The notes beneath the pieces were generated by a model. It was not told the DNA's origin and made no database searches. It saw only the letters and a list, made by a program, of their open reading frames with translations. A DNA stretch of 12,655 nucleotides. It comes from Perkinsus olseni (taxonomy: Eukaryota; Perkinsozoa; Perkinsida; Perkinsidae). Below are positions 1 through 7,880 of the stretch, one piece after another. Both the position numbers and the translations under genes were made by a program. Each line of letters opens with the position of its first letter. Positions within the stretch are counted from its first letter, which is position 1. The stretch is from NCBI GenBank assembly GCA_013115135.1, contig JABANP010000903.1, forward strand, positions 1 through 12,655, given 5' to 3'.

Positions 1-438
1 GCTATCAGTTGATGTCGGCTACTCCTGCCGATGGCCGGCACGGGACGAAGGGTGTCACTATGCGGTGACAGCGGCAAAGAAGAGGCGGCGAGAATAGGTG
101 TAGACAGACGGGTATTTCCCGCTGATGCTTCTTGTGACGATGAAATATCATCTCATACTTGTATTGCCTGTACGCTCCTGCCGTGTGTGTGCCACGCTGT
201 GAGCGTATACGCCTTCACCTGGTGTCACGGTCATCCCGGTGTAGCTGGGGTTATGGCATATCCGCCGTATTGACCCTAGTCCGCCTCTGAAACTTAAACG
301 CTTAGACCGTTTCCACACTTCTCCTGTCCATCCCTTCTCGTTGTCGTTGTTGCCTTGCAGAAATCATTAGCCAGACTCCTACGACCTTCCGCCTGCATTG
401 ACTTCAAATCCCGCAACGATCTATTGAACTGAAGTCGT
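1..438 (+). other. Unresolved upstream region with a strong splice-acceptor-like site
   Basis: No complete gene can be called here. The clearest signal is a long pyrimidine-rich run (about 308-359) ending in TTGCCTTGCAG at 360, which looks like a 3' splice site. It is followed at 361 by a short open stretch in frame 1 (KSLARLLRPSACIDF...) that ends at a TGA near 430-432. A frame at 2-97 ends in a basic tail (KKRRRE) before TAG. An 80-codon ORF at 31-273 has no recognisable features. These could be the last exons of a gene that starts before the window, but no consistent chain of donors and acceptors was found. Confidence 0.3.
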
Positions 439-1022
439 ATGCGCATTGAATCATCCAATGAATGCCCCAGATCAACACCACCCTCAAAGACTTATACCGC
501 CGCTGACTGGCAATTATGGTGACCGAGCTTCAGAAAGCTCAGTCTACGAAATGCGGCTGAGGCATGACTCGCCTGCATTTTCGAGATTTCCGGCCGACAC
601 GATCTGAGATCGAAATCTCCGGTCAACTGGCCGAGAGGTTTCAGCCATCTCTCCGACGAGCACCCAGTACTGGCCTCAAGGCCGAGCTCTTAGTGGCATC
701 TCCGACGCCTACTGGAAGGCATACCTGCCGAGAGGCATTTTCTCAACGGGACCACAGCCGGTAGTACCGGCCCGGCCCATGATGTGATGTGAGTTTCAAT
801 GATTCAGCAAATTTTGTGCTGCTGCCAGATTTTCATGCTAACTGCTAAGTCCAATCCATAATGCTTGTGGTGTTCTCGAGTGGCGAAGATGAGGGTGTCT
901 ACTTCGTGAGAGATCGCTGCATCACCGCTGATCTCCTACAACCACCCAACTCGAGGCGTCTGTTATCTCGTGCGTATCCGCTCATTCGTCAGTACTTCTA
1001 TGGCCGTCCTAGGGCCTACTAA
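439..1022 (+). CDS. Possible small multi-exon gene, model incomplete
   Basis: This is a set of exon-like pieces with no recognised family. A candidate start is the ATG at 439 (MRIESSNECP...ADWQLW), with a plausible donor GTGACC at 519 in phase 2. A second open piece lies at about 608-783 in frame 2 and contains SGISDAYWKAYLPRGIF; GTGATG at 784 and GTGAGT at 789 are donor-like. The last piece, 861-1022 in frame 3, is the best: a 53-codon ORF with LVVFSSGEDEGVYF and a C-terminus IRQYFYGRPRAY, ending at TAA 1020-1022. I could not join all three pieces with matching phases, so treat only 861-1022 as a reasonably supported coding exon. It may alternatively be a small stand-alone ORF. Confidence 0.35.
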
Positions 1023-2201
1023 TGTTGTCCTCAACTGACTGCCGTCCACTCCATAGTGCGCACCTTCTGCTGCTGCTGTTAGTGATAACACCGTGCTGTG
1101 TGGCTGCAGCATCGACAGGTAGGCGGCGGTTGTAGTAGTTTTGAGTGTTACTAGTCTCTCCAGGTGATGGTGGTGGTGACAGTCCGCCTCCCCGCAGCGT
1201 CCTATCGCCCTACCTCCGCCGTTCTGATGATTGGCTCATCCTCGCCAACATACTCGCCGGTAGGCTGTCCTCTTCCCTACTCAGTCGATCCCTCATCCGT
1301 TCAGTCCTATCATTTGGGATAACTCAGTATTTTGCCGAAGCCGAGAGGAAGCGGAAAGGTGATCCCGACGCTCCGCCAGCAATACGACGGAAAAAGAGGG
1401 AAATAGAGGAGAAACAACCAGAAGGTAACCGAGTAGTCCAATGGGTCACATTCGGCCGCATCGGGTGAGGCGCGGCTACTGTGGACTCGTTAGCAGCTTC
1501 AATTCTCCAGCAACGACAACATACTATTGATTCATTGCATCATCGGCAAGGGAGCCTTCTACTGTGGCTTATCCTGGATACCGTCGATGACTAGTATCCT
1601 ATGGTCAGGTTTGGTGATGAATTCTATACCTGATTGTTGTACTGACATCACTTCGAATCATCTCCCGTGGAGGCCTTACCTCACCCAGAAGGAGCAGCAC
1701 ACCCCTCAAGGGGAGACGGTTTTCAACTTTTTTGATAATCGTCAGGGGTAGACAGCGCATCCCTGCTTCAAGTCGAATCACGAAGTGTCAGGTCGCACGT
1801 CGCAGCGGCACACGAGCCCACCCTGGACGAGAATCAGTCCTCGACGGTCGTTGAGGAGATCCTCAAGTGCCAGTATTGCGACAACTTTACAGTGTACAAC
1901 CTCATCACGACGAGGGAGCCATCCGACTGTCTTCTATTCAGAGTTCGAACCGCCACCCCACAGCCTGGCGGTGGAGTCAAAGTTTCTGTATCGACGCGGA
2001 TCCCCACGGCCCCTCCACCGGCCACAATGCGGCGTCCGCAAGAACAACATCAGTCGGCAGCTCATGAGGGGAATTACGCCGGGGCCCCTACTCAGCCTCC
2101 ACAAAGATCAGGCAACGCCCGTACGTGCTTGTGATGATGATTGGAACCTTGCTTGCTCAGGTGACAACAGACTGCGCAAGCGTCGTTCGATGCGTCGATG
2201 A
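1022..2201 (+). CDS. Probable secreted or membrane-anchored protein, multi-exon, unknown family
   Basis: Proposed exons are 1022-1118, 1164-1424, 1497-about 1582, about 1746-2120 and 2161-2201. Introns 1119-1163 (GTAGGC...CTCCAG), 1425-1496 (GTAACC...TAGCAG; acceptor 1493 also works) and 2121-2160 (GTACGT...GCTCAG) keep phase exactly. The start gives a classic signal peptide: a short polar N-region, then HLLLLLLVITPCCVAAA. Exon 2 adds a leucine/serine-rich stretch (LANILAGRLSSSLL) and a charged segment (ERKRKGDPDAPPAIRRKKRE). Exon 4 carries a CxxC motif (KCQYCDNFTVYN) and a proline/glutamine-rich stretch. The last exon ends in RLRKRRSMRR before TGA. The junction between 1582 and about 1746 is unresolved: both sides lie in frame 2, but a TAG near 1592 and a TAA near 1736 force an intron whose ends I cannot fix. 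The family is not recognised; confidence is good for coding and low for function. Confidence 0.6.
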
Positions 2202-2396
2202 TGATGAGGCCCATAACGGTTACGTGTTGTGTTTGTTAGTAGAGGGGCTGCTGCTGCTGCTGCTGCTCAGTTTTACATTGGAGCGCTGCAGTGGCGTGAC
2301 CAAGGGGGCTATTATGCTCGAATCAAAATTACTCAGGAGCTGTATGTGGATGCTGAGGAAGGGTCCTCTTAGAGATGTTTTATTAGGCCATTTACC
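2202..2396. other. Short intergenic spacer with a CTG tract
   Basis: This 195 nt gap separates two + strand genes. It contains six perfect CTG units at 2248-2265, just before a CTCAG. An open frame runs across it (from about 2125 into the next gene in another frame), but nothing favours it as coding. The spacer must hold the 3' end signal of the upstream gene and the promoter or trans-splice acceptor of the next. An ATTAG lies about 11 nt before the ATG at 2397. Confidence 0.5.
2248..2265 (+). repeat. CTG trinucleotide tract, six units
   Basis: Six perfect CTG units are followed by CTCAG, in the spacer upstream of the helical-repeat gene. A shorter CTG run encodes part of the leucine core of the signal peptide at 1066-1078. 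Confidence 0.8.
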
Positions 2397-3151
2397 ATGT
2401 TTGGTCGCTACTGTTGCTGTAATCATCGGCGATGGTTCACCTCGTCAGCCCCGATACACCGCACCCTACGTAGCCACCCTGTAGCGGAGTGGGATAGCCT
2501 CCTCCAACAGTACATTGAGGGTGGCCTGTGGCCCCACACTTTACGCCTAGCCAATACTCTTTATAACCGTCGGGATGTCTACCAGGCACCAGACTGGGTG
2601 TGGAGGCACATCGGTCGACGGGTTGTCGAAGAGAAGACACTGACACCATCAGAGAGGCTGACCATCGTCAGAGATATGATGGAGTCTGGCAGCGCCACTA
2701 TCGCGCTCTGTGACGACCGTCTAGCTTCGACAGTTGCCCGAGAGGCTGTCGGCTTGACGCCAGACCAGCACAAGAACCTCATTCAGTATCTGTCATGCTA
2801 CGGCTACGCTGAGGAGCTTGGGCGGGTCGTCGGGCAGATTAGGCTTGAGGACCTCAAGGGGGACTCTCTGAGGCTGATAGCCCTTCACGTGGAGAGGTTC
2901 CCTTCGGCTGCCTCTGGGTTGTACGGAGCAGCATGGCGACGATATCTAATGCAGGATCCCAACAGAACTCAAGGACTGGTCCTGATGTCGACTTCTGAGC
3001 TTTGTGGTGTGGCCCGAATGCTGGTACGAGTCGCCGCTGTTGCCGGGGCCGTTGAAGGGCAAGGCCTCCAGAAGACTCTACAGCGACTTGGAGACCGACT
3101 CTACCAGCGTATGTGTGATGGAAGAGTATCCAAGTCGATGGTGAGATGGGG
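2397..3151 (+). CDS. First exon of the helical-repeat gene (presequence plus repeats)
   Basis: This is the longest open exon of the gene, about 250 codons. Residues 1-30 contain arginines, histidines and cysteines without acidic residues. From about residue 33 (EWDSLLQQYIEGGLWPHTL) the sequence becomes amphipathic helices such as LTPSERLTIVRDMMESG and LTPDQHKNLIQYLSCYGYAEEL. The following exon reads in frame 2 from 3184 (acceptor CATCAG at 3183), so this exon must end in phase 2. Donors meeting that are GTGTGA at 3113, GTCGAT at 3134 and GTATCC at 3152. The best-looking donor, GTGAGA at 3141, is phase 0 and leads straight to a stop, so it is disfavoured. CTGCTAAC upstream of the acceptor looks like a branch point. 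Confidence 0.7.
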
Positions 3152-6105
3152 GTATCCAATCGTCTGCTAACGGTTACCATCAGCGGCGCTAGTAGGCTGA
3201 TCGGCGAAAGTCTTAGCTCGCGGGAACGGAACTTTACAGTTGCTGGAGCCTCATTGGCGGACCTTAGAAACGACCTTCGGAAGCTGATCGTTTTGCTGAG
3301 CCTGTTCATTCATTTATAGGGCTCAGCAGCCCATCCGATACCACCCTAGGGCTGTAGAGGCGCTAGCCCTGTTGGGACGCTTCCTTTTCAATTTCTCCCT
3401 AACATCCTCGAGCTGACTTGAGTCACACTCATACTGAGTCACAAGAACGATTCGAAGTATTGCGGTGGAATTGAGGGTGGACGGACTCAGGCCTGATCCG
3501 GCCAGCGAGCCTGACAAGCCTGCTGAGAGCGACCGCTCGCTGGTGAGGGTACATCTCCTTCTCAGGTTGTTGACATACTCGAGACGTTCAGTGGTACCTG
3601 GCCGGCCCCCATACACGAAAAAGTCCTTCAACTTGGCTACGCTCTGTTGCTCGATAATCATGGTCACACAGCCATAGATGGTACCTCGACTGCCGTTCGA
3701 CCTGTGAGACCTCGGATAACTGCTGTATCAGATTCTGAGTGCGCACGCGTGCTACAAGTCGCAGCTAATGCTGAATACGGGAACATGGCACTGAATCGTA
3801 TACTCACCATGAGGTGCTCGATGTTGTTGCGGTCGACAGGATGACGCCTGATGGTCGTTAATCAGGCTATCTTCTGGGGAACAAGGTCCAGGTGATGACG
3901 ATACCTCAACCGATGCTATCGATAGTGATGACGATGACACGCGCTCGACAATCCGCTCCTTCCACAGTGTTGCAGAGAATTATAATGAGATAGACCCTGC
4001 CATGGCACACAGGTTGACCTTCAAGGTGGTCGGGTGCTGCTGGTGCTGTCTTCGTTTCGTATCACAACCCGCATCAGGCTCTAACCTCGTCCGTCTCCAG
4101 TGCTGATGATGTCGCCCAGATAGTCGCCTCCCTTGGTAACTTCTCGACCCATAATGAATGTGGACTGGCTTTGAGGTAGATCTTCGATAGTGCAGGGCTG
4201 GGGTGAGATGTCATCAGGTCCTTCTGTGAAAGAGAGCTCACTATGGCACGTTTATGTGAAATGAATATGCCTCAGCTCAGTGCTGTCGTCCTGGTCCTGG
4301 CGATGCAGCACATGACCGCCTCTGCATCATGTGAGTTGAAGTGCCTCTATGCTCTCGCATGACCCCCTGTTAGGTACAGGGCAGTGCTCCTGCACGAAGT
4401 CGGCTGATAGAGTTACCGAGTACAACTATGACCCCCGCGCGGTTAGAGTAGTTGAAAAATTTTACTCGAGTTACAAGGCAATAGCAGATCGTGGAGGGGT
4501 ACATAGTGAATGGCATTCGTTACAGGTTGGCGCTGCTCGCAAAGGTAAGATGGTCCGAGCCCCAATGGTGCCCAAGTTGGTCTGGCATCAACAGGACCAG
4601 CGCTGGCAGCAGGGGAACTATCAGACCCGGTAGCGTCATGCGGGGCTACCGAGACCTTGAACTCCTCTCTTCTTCAGGGAGTCGGTAGGTGCTGAGCCGT
4701 TCGATGATGATGACGACGGCGATGAGGGCAGAGGGCAATGTCGCTGCCATCCAAACGCCGTCTCGAGCACCCCGGAGAACGCGGTGGACTCGGCTATCCG
4801 TCGAGTGCTGCGGGTGTTGGCTGTCGGGCAGGTGGTGATGGCTCGTTCGATGGGGCAGCTGGATGTCCTCCGGGACCTGAGGGAGGCTGAGGGAGGACAA
4901 TACGTCCCAAGTAGGAACATACCAAAGTGTACGGCCGGTAGGGCACATCACGCATTCCTTAGCTGTCTATGATGTTCAAAATCAACCCACGCCGCTGCCA
5001 TCTAAGGACGACCTTCTCGAGGTTTACGACCCCCCTCGTTTCATCACCAGAACGGATCCAGACTTGCAGGTAGGCGCCCCCGGAAAGGGGCGGATGTCGA
5101 GCAGATCTCAGACCGTCATAGCCACCCGGCCACGACCGCCTAGCGCCATCGAGGAATGGGTGCCACCAGGGCTCCTAGCCGAGACACAGGCTGCTGCAGA
5201 GAGGGTGCGTCTCCTGGTGGTGTTTGACGGGAGTGGTTGAACTATCATCATCCTGCTTAGAGTGGAGTTGACTTCCCGCCGCCGAGCTGGTCGTCCAATC
5301 AGAGGCTTGTGACTCATCACGTCTCCAACGACCTTGTAACGGCTCTGATGCTGTGGATCAGCTCTGGGGTAGTCGCGTTGTATGCAACACTTCATCGAAG
5401 GGGCTTACAGGTACGTGGCGGACTGGAAAGTCTGCGCCTCCAAGAGCTACAGGCAATCACCTGCATTTTATCCCTTTGCGAGGTGAACGCTACCGGCTGT
5501 TGGTCACATGGTCCTCTGTTGGGAATCAGATTTTCATCCACGGCACAGAGCCTCCTGAAGTTCGGTCAGATGGCGTCAAACACCCACGTAAACTAGCTTT
5601 CATCAACTCCGCAAGACCAGAGCGCTCGGAAAATGAGGTGACTTCGATGAATTTTCTTCTCTGTATTGGGATGGTTGCTCTCCTCAGTTGCGTTGCACGC
5701 TGACTCGGTTGATGCCTGAGCTACCTCAGCTCACTCTCAGTACTCTGAATATCGATACCGTCCATCGTGACGTCCTCCTGGGGCACTTCCGTGTCGTTTG
5801 TCTTATCGGCACATGACTTGTTTCTGATGATGTTTCCGAACCCCTGCCCTCCTTCGTGTTCACCGATAAAGATCCGCTATCGGCAATCACTTACCGAGGA
5901 ACATCAAGCGTGATCAGCCGCGGTGGCTCTATTAATTGCCCTCGGCTGCTACTTGAATGTGGAAGCTTACGAAGAACTAAGGATTCCCAAGAATCCACTG
6001 GCTTACCATTGGGCAATATATCATCGGAAGACAGTGCGGTTGCCTCTCCCGCGGCCTGGGCTGCGGAGTTGCAGCCCGCTACCTCAGAGGGCTGCCCGTC
6101 CCTGA
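2397..6105 (+). CDS. Large multi-exon gene: probable mitochondrial helical-repeat protein, about 900 aa
   Basis: A phase-consistent chain was built by hand. Exons: 2397-about 3151, 3184-3289, 3327-3370(?), 3491(?)-3542, 3566-3813, 3866-4012, 4101-4175, 4218-4330, 4380-4544, 4689-4910, 4963-5069, 5112-5204, 5261-5410, 5453-5587, 5688-5790, 5918-6105. All introns are GT-AG and most are 37-56 nt. The ATG at 2397 is chosen because it opens an arginine-rich, acid-free N-terminus with RRWFTSSAP, typical of a mitochondrial presequence. The rest is leucine-rich helical repeat, for example QIVASLGNFSTHNECGLAL and MPQLSAVVLVLAMQHM, interrupted by acidic linkers (AIDSDDDD, FDDDDDGDEG). The style resembles FASTK/RAP or OPR-like organellar RNA-binding proteins, but I cannot point to a RAP domain or any catalytic motif, so function is inference. 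Weak points are the exon 1/2 donor, the 3370-3542 stretch and the last intron. Confidence 0.65.
3543..3565 (+). other. Candidate 23-nt intron
   Basis: GTGAGGGTACATCTCCTTCTCAG is bounded by a good donor and a pyrimidine-rich acceptor. Removing it joins frame 3 (PASEPDKPAESDRSL) to frame 2 (VVDILETFSG) in phase 0. Twenty-three nt is very short for a spliceosomal intron. The alternative is a longer intron, for example starting at GTAGAG 3354 in phase 0 and ending at the same acceptor, which would skip the acidic linker. Confidence 0.4.
3566..5587 (+). CDS. Well-resolved central exons of the helical-repeat gene
   Basis: Ten exons join here with matching phases. Introns are 3814-3865 (GTGCTC), 4013-4100 (GTTGAC, with a pyrimidine-rich end), 4176-4217 (GTAGAT), 4331-4379 (GTGAGT), 4545-4688 (GTAAGA), 4911-4962 (GTAGGA), 5070-5111 (GTAGGC), 5205-5260 (GTGCGT) and 5411-5452 (GTACGT). 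Each removal restores an open helical frame, for example VVDILETFSGTWPAPIHEKV at 3566, SFCERELTMARLCEMN after 4217, and AVYDVQNQPTPLPSKDD near 4963. Removing an intron avoids an in-frame stop at nearly every step, which is good evidence that these are real. Intron 4331 has two usable acceptors, 4373 and 4379, which would change two codons. Confidence 0.75.
5688..6105 (+). CDS. Terminal exons of the helical-repeat gene
   Basis: The acceptor CTCTCCTCAG at 5687 opens frame 3 with RCTLTRLMPELPQLTLSTL and DTVHRDVLLGHF. I place a donor at GTGTCG 5791 (phase 1) and an acceptor at GTGATCAG 5917, leading to VALLIALGCYLNVEAYEEL and NPLAYHWAIYHRKTV in frame 1, with stop TGA at 6103-6105. The removed 127 nt include a stretch (DDVSEPLPSFVFTDKD) that also looks coding and lies in the upstream frame behind a single TGA, so the junction is uncertain. 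The last 25 or so residues are arginine/proline-rich and could be misread if one more intron lies before the stop. Confidence 0.5.
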
Positions 6106-7880
6106 GACATCACCGAGCTCTCGCACTCACTGTGGGAACGAAAGCATGAGTATTCTCGGCGGCGTCTCGCACGCTATCGATGCGGATGGAACTATACTCG
6201 AACCGATTGATTTGAGTGGCTGATCCAAGGCTCGGGTTAGTGAGCTCCCATGGGCTAAGATGCGGAGCCGCTTCACCAGAAGGCAGTAGACTGTCCTTGT
6301 ATAACCCACCGAATTCATCGCGGTTCTCACTAAGAAATCTCCTTACTTCTTCCTTTTTTGGGAAGTTCGCCGCGCTCGGCCATAGCCGAGGAGGTATGCG
6401 ATGAATGGTGGCACACGACGATCCTCTGGCCTGATGCACCCTATCCAGCGCAACGGCCGGTAGTGCTGCATTGAGTCTCAATGCTTGAGAGGCTGGAGCT
6501 TACGGGCAACAAGGACGTGCTCAGTTCTCGCTGAGGCGGGGTGTGGCTTTCTTCACTTCGGTCACCGTAGCACCATCCAATCAGCCAGCCTCAGTCCTCA
6601 GTAAAGATGGCGATCATGCTACTTGCTGATCCCTTTGCGAAAGTACCACTGTAGGGGTGCTTTTCTCGATTCGGACGAAGCAAAGAACTTCGACCAGAAA
6701 TTCGAAGGATTCGCTTGTCCAGAGAGTTGTGAGCACCAGACTTCAACGCGCCCGTAGTCATTAGAGAACCGCTGTAGTCCCATACGGAAGTGCGGCTCAG
6801 GCTACGAAGTCTTAGATCACCGGAGAACCGGCTGAATTCGCCGTGAGAGTCCAATGAGCGATATTTTTCCAACCCTGAGCTTGCTTAGTGGACCATGACG
6901 ATGATCGCCGCTACCACTGTGCGCATGGCACAGTCGGCGTCACGGGAAACAAGTATGAAGCCCGAGTACTGAGGATTCATTCTTTCCTGTCAGCCAGGGA
7001 AGGACCGTACACCGCGTTACTCTAAAGCGACGACTTGGTTTGGCGTGGTATCTTTCTGCTCCTTTTCCGCCGCATGGGGCCTAGACCACTCTCGAATAGG
7101 ACTAGCTGTATGCGGATGCACGATTAGTGATTAGAGTGTGATGGGCAATGCCTTCGCGTGCTCAGTGCTAGCTTAGCGCGACGACGATCGGGTAGCTCAG
7201 CGGTCGGGAGAGATCTACTGGAACGATGCTCCTACCGGGCACTCATAGCGGAATCAGCAGCTCTCTACTGATAATGATTAAGCGCATAGGAGCTGACGAG
7301 TTCAACCCTAGCCACATTGGAACCCGTCTCTCAAGACGTCTGTACGCGCGTGCCGCAGCTAACCGTACGCAAATCTTAGCGAATATATCGTTCGCGTACG
7401 ACCAGTCAGCCAGTGGGGGCTTTCTCACCGGGCTATCAGAAGTGAAACGGTGCCTTTTCTACCTTTCGTGGAACCCCTCACTAGCAACGCAATGCTTCGT
7501 TACGGGGGGATTTGGCGTCGCCGCGTTGGCTGCTTCGTCACGTCACGAGATTCGCAAGTCGTGACGCCTCGGCCGGACCCCAGCTTTTATGATCTACACC
7601 AGTTTTCCAAGCCCTATGGGAAGCTGGTCGAGCCAGCTTAGCAACCGAGTGATTCGTAGTAGGTGCCGGCGTGGTTGCATTGCACGGAAACCGTGAGTTG
7701 AGGGTATCCGGCCTCTCCCGTGTTACATTACACGTTCACAAGCCTGGAATATGGGGACCAGCAACTGGCTCTCGATTGGCGTTTGTGTATGGCAATACCT
7801 AGGAATTGTAGGCTGCGATCGGCGGTGGTCTTGTAGGTTGAATCGAGCTGTCTCCTTCAGGAGTCGGTTTCCAATTACAG
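6106..7880. other. About 1.8 kb with no confident gene
   Basis: Open stretches exist on both strands but none has a recognisable domain: minus-strand ORFs at 6110-6481 (with KKEEVRRFLSENRDEF) and 6591-6872, and a plus-strand ORF at 7226-7564. Several frames look equally open, which is expected at this base composition. No flanking splice signals join them into a gene. The region probably includes the 3' end of the helical-repeat gene and the promoter of the first TIR-like gene. A pyrimidine-rich TTTCCAATTACAG sits directly before the ATG at 7881. Confidence 0.5.

Noticed and set aside
361..620. Coding-looking frames interrupted by a lone TGA (near 430 and 605), hinting at TGA reassignment
   Set aside because: The long genes use TGA as a natural stop and contain no internal TGA in their solid exons, so missed introns or untranslated sequence are simpler.
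3141..3183. Textbook-looking 43-nt intron (GTGAGA...CTAAC...CAG)
   Set aside because: Its donor leaves phase 0, and every nearby acceptor then runs into a stop within a few codons. A different donor with the same acceptor is preferred.
2854..3309. 151-codon minus-strand ORF
   Set aside because: It is antisense to strong plus-strand exons with a presequence and helical repeats; a shadow frame.
3323..3667. 114-codon minus-strand ORF with a plausible-looking C-terminal half
   Set aside because: Lies opposite plus-strand exons that join in phase. It could only be real if the 3370-3542 stretch proves non-exonic, and it has no recognisable domain.
2365..5800. Similar peptide RDVLLGH encoded near 2371-2391 and near 5767-5786
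   Set aside because: Only a short match; surrounding sequences do not align and the first lies upstream of the chosen start, so it is likely chance.
7186..7300. tRNA-like A box (GGTAGCTCAGCGGTCGG) and a B-box-like GAGTTCAACCC about 100 nt downstream
   Set aside because: No matching acceptor stem or proper D and T stems could be paired around them, even allowing an intron.
7243..7428. Minus-strand peptide with ADWSYANDIFAK, superficially like a reverse transcriptase motif
   Set aside because: The YxDD core is absent, the ORF is 61 codons, and no other retroelement sequence is nearby.
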